The position numbers were made by a program, and so were the translations under genes. The notes beneath the pieces were generated by a model, which saw nothing but the letters and a program-made list of their open reading frames with translations, searched no databases and was not told the DNA's origin. Below are positions 42,185 through 54,100 of a DNA stretch of 64,000 bases, piece after piece; the first letter of the stretch is position 1, and every line of letters starts with the position of its first letter. Source of the stretch: Fragum whitleyi (lineage: Eukaryota; Mollusca; Bivalvia; Cardiida; Cardiidae); contig OX411543.1 in the NCBI GenBank assembly GCA_948146395.1, forward strand, positions 20,996,026 through 21,060,025. Reading direction: 5' to 3'.

Positions 42185-45100
42185 CTTGGTTTTCTGTCTT
42201 GTGTTGTAAAACACATCATATCGTTTGAAGCTGAAATATTCATGTATGATTTATGTTAATATTTCTCATAGAATTTCTATTGTTGAATGTAGGTAGTTTG
42301 ACTTAAAGAGAGAGAAAATTACATTTTACGTAGCTTTTATACTTGTATAATTTGTGTTTGAAACATGTATGTCTTCTTTTTTGAGTTGTACAGAAAATGA
42401 AAAAATACAAAGAAACAAACTTTATACATTTTGTAATGTAGATTTTTTTTTCACAAGTATTTTTGAGTCTATGTTCATATGATCAGAAGTCACTGCATAT
42501 TTTGTAAATATATCATTTAGCTATAAAACATGTGTCATCATCTGACCAGCATTTTTAATCGTAAAATCTCAATTAAAAAAAAGATACAAATAATTTTGGA
42601 TTGCTTTTGTTGTATATTTGATCCTGCGATAAAGAACACATTTTGCCCCCACCAAAATGTCCAGATAAAATGACTTTTTCTTCAATATCTTCTGTTTTGC
42701 AGATACTAAAATTGAAATTTTCTGCTCCACAGCAAAGATAAAATTTGTGAACTTGCCGACAAAAATGTCTAATTTAAATTGATTTTTTTTAAAAAAATTT
42801 GGATAGACAAACAGTTAGTCATGGATGTTGAATGCCACAGTGCACTACCAAGTTGAAATGAAAAAGACCATCTTTAAAAAAAAAAAAAAAAAAAGACAAA
42901 AAAACCTCATGAAACATTTTAATGATACCAAACTTCATTATGCTTGAAGTGGGGATATCGAATTGTGACTTGAGAAACAGATTTTTTATCTGGGCGGTAC
43001 CTTTTATATTCCATTAAGGTAGCAATGGACACACAGGTTCATTTTTTGTGCCCAATGAATTTTTTATACGCCGCCGGAGGCGGACGTATATTGGCGTCAT
43101 CTTCTCCGTCCATACGTCCGTCCACTTTTCTTGTCAACGCAACTCCTCCTCAACTACTGGCTGGATCTTCTTGAAACTTGGTCAATGTTATCACCTCAAT
43201 TGGTAGATGTGCATGAAGGAAGAATTTTACGGTTCGTTGATTTTTGCCTGAGTTATGCCCCTTGATAACTTAGTCTCTGGGTCCACTTTTCTTGTCAACG
43301 CAACTCCTCCTAAGTTTCTGGCTTGATCTTGAAACTTGGTCAATGTTATCACCTCAATTGGTAGATGTGCATGAAGGAAGGATTTTATTGTTTGTTGATT
43401 TTTGCCTGAGTTATGCCCCTTAAAAACTTAGTATCTAGGGCTTATTGAAATTGCAGCCTTTTGAACACAAATCCTCCTTACTTTTTGTCTTTATTTAAAT
43501 GAAACTTGGTCAATGTCATCACCATAATTTGAAGATGTACATGGATCAAGGATTTCATGGCTCATTTATTTCCCCTGAATTATGCCCCCTTAAAACTTAG
43601 TGCCTGGGGCTTATTGAAATTGCAGCCTTGTGAAGGCAACTCCTCCTAACTTTTTGTCTTGATTTAAATGAAACTTGGTCATTTTCAATTTGGTTCTGTC
43701 AAAATAAGTAGTGTCTACAATTATTTCTGTGAAACAGCAGCAATGTGGCGGCGTATTTTGTGACGATGGCACTCTTGTTTCTTGTTCACATGCTGTAGAT
43801 TTACATTGTCTAGTCGTGATATCAAAATTTGAAGGTACCTTTCCTTGCTCGTTTTCATGCTTGAGTTGTCTGCCCTTGGATGGTATTGACTTTTTTTCAG
43901 CTAAATGCCTATGTTTGCTTTAGGTCTTGTATGAGCTCACTTACAGCTGAGAGCTATAAAACATACACCTGCTGATGGACCTTACACATATATACTATGA
44001 ATATTGCCAATGAAATTTCTCTTTCATGGTTAAGTCATTGAATCAATATCTTATGTTGAAAAGTTGTTTAGTAATGATGGCGGCACTCATTCTTTCTGAC
44101 TATTTGTGTTTCACCAATGGGTTGATAATCGTAGACCTATGCGAGATAGCAGCTGGAGGCTAGGAAAGGATGTGATGGTTGTACTGGTGAAATACCAGGA
44201 ATCCATTGTTAAGTGCTCCAGCTGCCTGATAAAACTGAAAAATGTTGAAAGAGGCGTAAAACTCCAATCAATCAATCCATGGCTACCTAAAAACTATATT
44301 CCAGTAAATCTGTTACCAGAAGGTACAATAATTTACTTATCCAATTGAAAAGGGGCCCTTTTTCAAAACAAGGAAGAAATGGAAAAGTTATCACTGCATA
44401 ATGTATTGATTGAAGACATTGCTTCTTCATTGGAATTTGATATCCATATCCTGCATTTTTATGCCCCTGCATCTAAAAGATTGGGGGCATATTGTTTTAT
44501 CTTTGTCCGTCTGTCTATCTGCAAAACTTTTACAGAGAGCTAAACATAGCCAATATTTTTAAGGCTATTCAAGATATAATGCTCATATTTGGTATGATGA
44601 TAGATCTCAATGATACGCATCTGCTGCTGTCAAGGTCAAATTCGTAAAAAAAAAAAAAAAAACTGTTTTGGGGGCATTTGTATTTCACAAACACATCTTG
44701 TGTTTAAGTTCAGTCTGCTTAATGCAAGACTTGTAACATGAATAGTTGAATATCCCCAGGAGTAGTTAAATATTGCAAGAACATAACTGAAAGATTTGTT
44801 GAAATGGAAGTAAGGCCAAAAAAAAAAATATGTGTGTTTCCTATTGTATGAAAATTTGAAATAGGGTCGGTAGGTCGATTTTTTTTTTTTTTTTTTTTTT
44901 TTCGATGGCCAGTCAGGGAGTTAAATGTGGCTATGTATTTTCATAACACGAATCTGTCTGGTTAGAAAAAAGAAACTAAAGGTCAAAAACAAATAAACAA
45001 AACGTTTGTTTCCTTTGATTATTGTATCCTGGTATAATCAGTTTTTGGTCATGTAGTGGTTTCCAAGTCACAGAGTATTTAAAATATCACAGATTGCTTT

Positions 45101-48100
45101 TAAACTGATTTATAGATATTTAGTTCAATGCGACACAAAATAAAATAATGTTAAGTTCAAAACAATTTATAAAATTTCAAAACAATTTATTAAAATCACT
45201 TTCATTAGACTTACTTTTACATTTTCACATTTGTAAGTGCTATTGTATTATCGAGGGCACCCTAGTTCAACATCAATCAAAGTGAAAAAATATATATACT
45301 ACATGTAATTCAGTTATCCCTTCCTCAGTTGATTTCTTTTGAAGGGGGTACGGAGCCTACCCTCAAAAATATTTCTGTTTTCTCTCCTTTCATTTATTGT
45401 ATTTGTGTGCTTCAGTATCATAGTATGAAGATTAAAATTTGAAGCAATAAGACATAAATTATATGATAACAAATAATTTGTAATTAAACTTAACTTAATC
45501 ACATTCTTAATCTGCTAATCAAGTAAACAATTAGGCAAATAGAGAACTTTCAGATTCTGTCAAACTAGAACTTTGTGCTTAATACAGAGAAATACGCTAA
45601 TTAGCAACTCTTATATGTCAGAAGAAAAGTTGCTATTAAGTGGATGTTTCTATTATCCGATAATCGCGTTTCAGTCAGTATCCCTATCTCAGAAGTGTAC
45701 GAGTACGTCGTCGGCATTTGAATCAACGCATACATATATATAAGACGTGTGCAATTTGCCAGTTCCGATTGATTGCTTATTTTTGTGTCCCCTTTTATTT
45801 GTATGGACATTAAAAAAAAGCAGTTTTGATATTTATTTACGTCTTTACAATCAATCATCCAGAGGACCAACGGCTTTCAAATCTCAAGGTTGCCGATCGG
45901 TAAGATCGGTAAGTTCCGACGTGAATAACTGAATATGGTTTGCGAAAACAAATTAGATCTACCTTTTTAAAGAAGGCCAGCTATATGTTAAATTCCACTA
46001 TTTATGCGATTTAAGAAGGCTGTCGAGTACACACGAGAGAAAAGCGTGTCGTAGTGAAAACACAGATGCCCTCGACTGAGCCAGGAATTTGGCGGCGCGT
46101 TTGAAGTTTGGTCATTCCCCGAGAAATTTATAGAGTGACGTCATATCGAAAATGGATCAGACAAGAAAGCTAATGATTTTCTCGCGTCTTCATCACTAGG
46201 ATAATTTGATAAGGATTATAATTTTAAATTTGAAGTAAGTTATATTCCGGCGCTATGAAATGACATCATGACTTTTTTCTAACCGCGGCTATATTTGCAG
46301 GCGATATTTGCTTTTATCCAAATGATCGAACAATGGAATAAGAAGACAGGCGCGATGAAATTGGCCGTCTGAATAACTGTCGGCAACACTCGAAAAATTA
46401 AAAGAAATGCAAAGCAAAGCATTAGTTGGAACACTTAATCAACACGATCATAATGCAACATTAAACCATTTCCATAATTTTCTGTTTTACAATTCATTAT
46501 TCTATGGTAGCGTCCAGACTCTCAAAACCCCCTATTTATCTCAATACTGTTGATTTATATGAGATTTATTGTCCCTTCTTCAATGATTTAGGATGAAGAG
46601 AGTAGTTAAATGGTCTTGGTCTTGGGCGATGACAAGTGTTTTCATTAAAATCAAAATATGGGAAAATTAATGACAAGTTATAATATGCTTATTATCCGTG
46701 ACCATAGGTTGACCAGGACCCTAGGTTAAAAATACATATTCAAGCTATAGTAACGAGGGTTTATCACCCGACGATGTCAGGAACCGTTTTCAATGTATCT
46801 CTATTTGAAACAAAATTTAAGTGTTTGAATCTACATGTACCCCAATATCTAGACATGGCATTTATTTCTGCGGAAATATCACTTTAAAGGAATCGCTTAT
46901 TGGGCAAACTCTTTGGTGAAAAAGAAAAGTTCATATATTAAACCGCGTAGGTTTCAAATATGGAACAAAAGTTCAGACCATATCCCGGCTCCGGAAATCT
47001 ACGAGATTGGAGTGAGCATCAAAATCAAGAGAGATTATGCAGATAAATTCATTTAACCAGCCCCTATCGGCTGTTTATATTTGCATGAAAGGTAAACTTA
47101 TTTCAAAATTTGGAGCTGTGGAACGAACGGCTTCTAAATTCAACGGTTGATGGAAGTTGAACGTTTCTCGTTTTATAGACGCAACCACTGTGTCATAAAC
47201 AGGACGCAGAACGAGGCAAGACAAATGACAGTGCCTTTATTATGTTGACAAAATAGATGTTTTTATTCCTTTATGTTCAATAATTCAACTAAACAAAACA
47301 CGCAACTAAAGGGTACGTCACTATATAAAAACAAACACTGTCCGAGTTAGGCCGATGCCCGCCCCGCGTTCAGTCTTCAGAGTTTAAACACCTGCAGAGC
47401 TAGGCAACATTCCTCAAACGTTTCACAGACGTATTTATATTGAAGCTAGTGCAGGTCTTCGTCGGCATTTTTGATGTCTGCTCAATCTCGGTGAAATCTT
47501 TGAGTGACATCATATTGAAATTGTGAACGGTTTCTCTTGATTTTAACGCGCCTTTAACCCTCGTATATTGTGATTAGGATTTAATATATTAAGTGTACAG
47601 TAAGTTATTTTAATTTTAAAAGATTCAAAAAGATCGATGTCGGAGAAAGAATTCATTATTTATTTGATCGCGTAACAGCTGAACAATTTGTTTTGAATCA
47701 AGTTCAGTAAAATTGCGCTTGATAATTTATGTACCGATGCAAAGTTGAGTAGTTTCAAAGAGGAAAAACCCTAATGATCTAGAAAAAGGGAAATTCGGAA
47801 GCGGAGCTGCCATTCAACAACCTCGGACGATTAAAATATTCACGCGCGATCTGGACTACATGTATATTTCTTTTGTGAACATTTTGGCGGGAAGCGCGAG
47901 ATTTCACTGTAAACAATCAAAATGTTTATGGATTCTCATACTCTGTTAGTTCATGTGTCAATTGAAATTATCAGAAAAAGAAATGTTCGTCTTTTTGCAG
48001 ATACATTTCTATTTATTGAGTAATTGAATGGTCAACGTCAACTAATAATTGTAGCTACTTCGAGAGTAATTCACAAACATGATCGGAATTTCCGCCGACG

Positions 48101-51100
48101 ATATTGGACGTCGCGATTTTGTCAAACGGGGAAAGACGACGTACGTTATCAACAGGATTGGAATGAGACCAGAAACGATCAAAATGCCTGGAAAATCAGT
48201 GTTAGACCGGTTCAATATTTATTACCGGAGATCGGCGATTTTCTTTCTTCCTTTCTTTTTTTTTTTTTGTGACAAAAAAAAAAATACAGGGTCGGAGGGA
48301 AAAACTAGGGTCGGTCGGACGACCGGAAACACACCTAATTTTTTTTTTGGCCTAAAATACTGACAGATGACTATCATGACAAGATCCTATTACTCCTGCT
48401 ACAGACTTGGGACCTCAGTCCTTTGAGCTTATTGCTTTCCTGTTGCCTGTCTGTACAAAACTTCATGCTTATGAAATGAATTTCCAGAATCTTTAAGGGT
48501 TGAGAGAACTTGGAGACAAGATTTGAGAACCTTTGGCCAACTTATTTGTCGCCCGAACAACGTCCGTTTTTCAGCTGGGCCACAATAAGAAACCAGCTCT
48601 TTGTTCCAGCTGACAATATGTTGCAAACCGTTTTCAAATTAAACCCGTTTTGCACGCAAGCACAAAGCAGGGTATAATTTGAAAACCGTATGCAGCATCT
48701 TGTCAGCCAGAACAAAGAGCTGGTTTCTTATTGTGGCCCGGCTGAAAAACGGGCCCCGTTATGGTGACAAATAAGTTGGAACAGTGGTTCCAGGGTTTGA
48801 CACTACTTTTTGCCACCAGCCTGAACAATCTCTAAATCTTACAGGTCAATCCTGAAGAAAACAAGTCCTCCAAAAATTTGATATTTAGCAGGAGAAAATT
48901 TTGTGAAAAATATTGTAGGGGGAAAAAAATTGCTTCCAGCAATTTCTTTTTTTCCCACAAAGTTTTCTGAAGGACAATTAAAATATTAGTATTGGAAAGG
49001 CAACTAAAAAAAATGAACAAGGAAAAATGAGATAGATAGGAAATGATTTTGCCAATAGTTACAGGTTTTGGGCCTGAGGACTGGTGTTAGTGTCAGTCCT
49101 TGGGTTCTGTTGAGAATTATCCCTTTCAATCCCTTTTCCAGGCATAGTTGTCGATATGAGATGACCAGAAAACTGGTCAGAATGATTATCTTGATGAAAT
49201 CTAGGACAAGTTTGAAATTGGTCCAGTGGGGTCAAAAACTAGGTCACAGGGTCAAATCTTAGAAAAACCTTTATGAAACTATAGTGGCCATATATTTAGC
49301 GCAATCAACCTGAAAAAGAATTATTATGTTGAATAATCTTGTACAAGGTCGAAATAGGGTTAAGTGGGGTCAAAAACTAGGCCACAGGGTCAAATCTTAG
49401 AAAAACCTTGTGGACAACCTAGAGGCCATTTTCTAGCCCAATCAACCTGAAAATTGGTCAGAATGATTATCTTGATGAAATCTTGGACAAAAATTTAATA
49501 GTGCTTGTCAAGATCATAGCTCCTACAATTATACCTGGATTTAAAAAAAAACAAACATCTGAACAATTATTTTCCACCATAATTATGATGTGTCATTGAA
49601 AAACAGTACATCAGATTACTCCAAGTTAAAGGTCAAAATGTTAAAAGTAAGCTTATCCAAAGCTTACCTACTACCTACATTTAGTGATGGAGGTGAACAT
49701 AACTAGGTGCAATTGCTGGCCATTACAAGTTGATGTGCCATTTGGAAAAAAAAAGAGCTTGAAGGTAAAATTCTGAATTTAAGCTGTCCTAGATTGGTAA
49801 ATGGAAAGAAAGTAACGGGAAAAGAGTAACAAAAAAATAATTTCAGCTAGGAAAAAAGCACCTGGAAAGAAAAACTTAAGCTTTATCAAATTTTGCCTAT
49901 ATATCATTCTAGTTTATTCCCAAAATGAGTTTTTGGTATCTGAAATTAATATATTAACGATATAAAATTTAAAAATGAATTTTGTCTTTAAATTGACAAA
50001 TAATATTTCCTATATTTTTTGTCAAGTTGATATGCTATATATCAATTCTTCATAGGTCAAGGACAGATATAGAAATTTAGTCTCAAAAGTAGTTATCCTT
50101 GGACAACCACTAGCTCAGTTAATTTCAAATAAAACAAAGAGCCTTGGTGTCACTGTGCAAAACGAGACTTGACAATTTGTAACTTCTCAAGTGGTACTAA
50201 AGCGAGAAAAGAATGACCAAGTTATAAAAGCCTTCAACAGCTGGGTGTAGGTGCTGTGCTCTTGTGATTTTTTTAGACGGCCCTCAGGGGTGTGGAAATA
50301 CTAATGTTGTCCATGGACAAGTAAGTTTATTTCTCACTTGGCCAGGATCAAATTGAACTTGTACCCCCCAAAAAAGGAATGGTAAATATTGAGAAAACAT
50401 GGTTTTTAGCTCCACTGGCTGAAAGCCACTGGGGCTATTGTCATGGTGTTGTGTCCGTCATGCATCCTTCCGTGTGTAAGTGCGTTTGGTCATAAACTTT
50501 TTCTTTAAAAATCTTCTCAGAAACTACTGAATGAATTTCAACCAAACTTCACAGGAATGATCCTCGGGTGACCCTCTTTCAAAGTTGTTCAAGAAATTTT
50601 GATCCAATGAAAAACATGGGTTTAATGGGCGTGGCTAATTTCCAAATATGGTAAAAAGCGAGTTTTCTCAGATTCTAATTGATGGACCGACGGCGGCACT
50701 CATTCTTTCCGACTATTTGTCTCTCACCAATGGGTTGATAATCGTAGACCTATGTGAGATAGCGGCTGGAGGCTAGGAAAGAATGTGGTGGTTGTACTGG
50801 TGATAGAAATACCAGGAATCCATTGTTAGGTGCTCCAGCCGTCGCGTTATAACTGAAATATTGTTGAAAGCAGCGTTAAACTCCATTCAATCAATCAATC
50901 TAATTGATGGATACCAATCAAATTTTACATGAATGATCCTTTGGCGACCCTTTATCAGTCTATCAAAAATTATTGTGATTGGATGGAAAATATTCATTTT
51001 ATGGGCTGAGGTCATTTCTCTCTATATTATATAGTGAAAACTTTAAAAAGCATTTTCTCAGAATGTAAGTGATGGATATCAACCAAATTTCATTTAATTG

Positions 51101-54100
51101 ATCCTTGAGTGACCCTTTATCAGTCTACCAAAAATTATTGTGGTTGGATGAAAAATATGTATTTTATGGGCGGAGGTCATTTTTCTATACATTATAAAGT
51201 AGAAACCTTGAAAATCATTTTTAGCTCCACTGGCCGAAAGGCCAGCGGGCTATTGTCATGGCGTGGTGTCCGTCGTCCGTGCGTCAGTCCGTCCGTCCGT
51301 AAACTTTTACTTTAAAAATCTTCTCCTCCTAAAGTACTGGATGGATTTCAATCAAATTTCACAGGAATGTTCCTTGGGTGACCCTCTATCAGATTCCTTC
51401 AAAGAATTCTAATCGGTTAAAAATCATGGCTGTAGTGGGCGTGGCTAATTTCCATATATGGTAATAGGTGAGTTTTCTCAGATTCTAATTGATGGATACC
51501 AATTAGATTTTACATGAATGATCCTGGAGTGACCCTTTATAAGTCTACCAAAAATTATTATGATCGGATGGAAAATATGTATTTTATGGGCGGAGGTCAT
51601 TTCTCTATATGTTATATAGTGGAAACTTTGAAAATTAATTTCTCAGAATGTAATTGATGAATATTATTCAAACTTCACTGGAATGATCATTAAGTGACCC
51701 TTTATCAGTCTACCAAAAATTATTGTGATCAGATGAAAAATGTGTATTTTATGGGCGGAGGTCATTTCTCTATATGTTATATAGTGAAAACTTTGAAAAT
51801 CATTTTCTCAAAATCTAGCTTATGGATATGGACCGAATTTCACTGGAATGATTCTTTAGTGATACTTTATCAGTCTGCAAAAAATTATTGTGATCAGATG
51901 CAAAATATGTATTTTATTGTCAGAGGTCATTTCTTTTGATATGTCGTATGCTGTAATACCCAAAATTGGGTAAAACAAACTTTTTTCAAAGTTCAAACAG
52001 ATGGATTTTAACCAAACATCATAGGAATTTTATTTCTGTGAAGTTGTTTCAGGCTGCAAAAAATATTTGATTAGATGAACAGCATGCTCTATATTGGCAG
52101 AGGACATTTCAACATAAAAAAGTGAATATTTGACCACCTTTTTGGTATCACCTAAATGATGAATTTTTTTGGACTCATTAAATTTAATGGGTGTAAAGAT
52201 TGTAGGTTAGATGGAACATAAGTTTTGTTAGAATCCAAATGTGTAGAAACATTAGGTGAAATAGGGAGCCTGAGATACCCCCTTAGAATTGGTCAGTTTA
52301 GTTGAATGAAGGGTGACTCTGCACAAAGAGGTCAGAGTGGGGAAGAAAAAGCTCAGTTGACTGCACTCTAAGGCATTGGGCTGAATAAAAATATTGGATT
52401 TAATATTTTACTTCTTGTCATCATTAGATAGAATTTTGTTTTGGTGACAAACAATTATTGTGAAGTAACACCCTTATAGTGGTGTTTAATGAAAAGCCGA
52501 AAGATCTACAATCAAAAATTTTGTGGACAAAATACCAGTGTATTATGCAGTAACATTCTGTTAGTATTGACATTTTCATTTTTGGATGTCAAACAAATCT
52601 CACCGGAATGATCCTTATTTTTAACAGCTTTATCATCCTCTAATAATCATTTTCAGGGTATTCAGGCCTGTGGAGCGAATCAGGCGCTCAAGCGCCTCTA
52701 GTCTCAGAATCTAATGGTTGGATATCAACCAAATTTCACTGGAATGATCCTTCAGTGACCCTTTATCAGTCTACCAAAAGTTATTGTGATCTGATGAAAA
52801 ATATGTATTTAATGGGTGAAGGTCATTTCTCAAAATATTATATAGTGGAAACTTTGAAAATCATTTTCTCAGAATGTTATCGATGGATATCAACCAAATT
52901 TTACTGGAATGATCCTTTAGTGACCCTTTATCAGTCAACCGAAATTCTTGTGATCAGATATAAAATATGTATTTTATGGGCAGAGGTAATTTCTCGATAT
53001 GTTATAAAGTTGAAACTTTGAAAATCATTTTCTCAGAATAATAGAGATGGATATCACTCAAACATTTTTGGTATGATATTTGGGTGACCCATTATCATGC
53101 AGCCAAATTTTATATTGATTGGATGAAAAATATGTCTTTTATGGGCAGAGGTCATTTCTCTAAATGTTATATAGTTGAAACCATTTTCAACATCAGTAGA
53201 ACCTAAAATATATGAAAATCTAGTCAAAACTCTCATTTGCTTTTACAAGAATTTCAAGCCTGTGGAGCAACTCAAGCTAATGACATAAAGACACCTTTTC
53301 TCATAGATCTTTTTAGTACTGTTCCAAGATTTGCCCTGGTACTTACCTGTCCACGGACAAGTAGCCTAGAAAAATGAACTTGCCGGAAAATGGAAAAGCT
53401 CATATTGACAAATCTGGTATGGGCATTCCATACCCCTGGACCTAATAAACTCTGCTTAGGAAGATCACTGAATCAACTTTTATTACCCAGACAATAAAAC
53501 AACATTTTCAGGAATACCAAACATTAACCAATATTACGGAGACAATAAAACCATATTTTCAGGAATACCAAATACCAACCAATATTATGGAGACAATAAA
53601 ACCATATTTTCAGGAATACCAAATACCAACCAATATTATGGAGACAATAAAACCATATTTTCAGGAATACCAAACATCAAACTATAATATGGAGACAATA
53701 AAACCATATTTTCAGGAATACCAAACATCAACCAATATTATGGAGACAATAAAACCATATTTTCAGGAATACCAAATATCAGCCTATATTATGGAGACAA
53801 TAAAACCATATTTTCAGGAATACCAAACATCAACCAATATTATGGAGACAAACCATAATTTCAGGAATACTAAACATCAACCTATATTATGGAGACAATA
53901 AAACCATATTTTCAGGAATACCAAAACAGAAGAAGACCAAGAAACAGAAAACTCCTCACAAAGCAAATAAAACTGCTGCCAAGGTAAAATTCTAGCTTTT
54001 TCATATGTGTAGGCCAGGATACACAATATACGAGGGGCTTTCGAGATTTTGATCATATTTTCTATCGCATATGTTTGATGACTGGGAAATTTGTAGGAGT

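Larger units (their letters stand above)
50407..53280 (+). mobile_element. Helentron/HINE-like element, AGCTCCACTGGC family, outer copy
   Basis: The left hairpin is AGCTCCACTGGCTGAAAGCC with return GGGGCT, then ATTGTCATGGTG. Units of about 155 bp carry GACCCTTTATCAGTCTACCA and GGGCGGAGGTCATTTCTCTA. A decayed right end is at about 53255-53280 (AAGCCTGTGGAGCAACTCAA). It contains a SINE (50687) and a second element (51223). Confidence 0.7.

Noticed and set aside
48024..48363. Overlapping + strand open frames at the end of the Harbinger-like element
   Set aside because: Short, with no recognisable domain, and running into poly-T/A and the terminal repeat. Not supported as a gene.
53587..53901. 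Open frame [12 protein letters not shown] repeated across the 51-bp minisatellite
   Set aside because: It is the repeat unit read in one frame; the unit contains an intron end and its BET-consistent frame is a different one.
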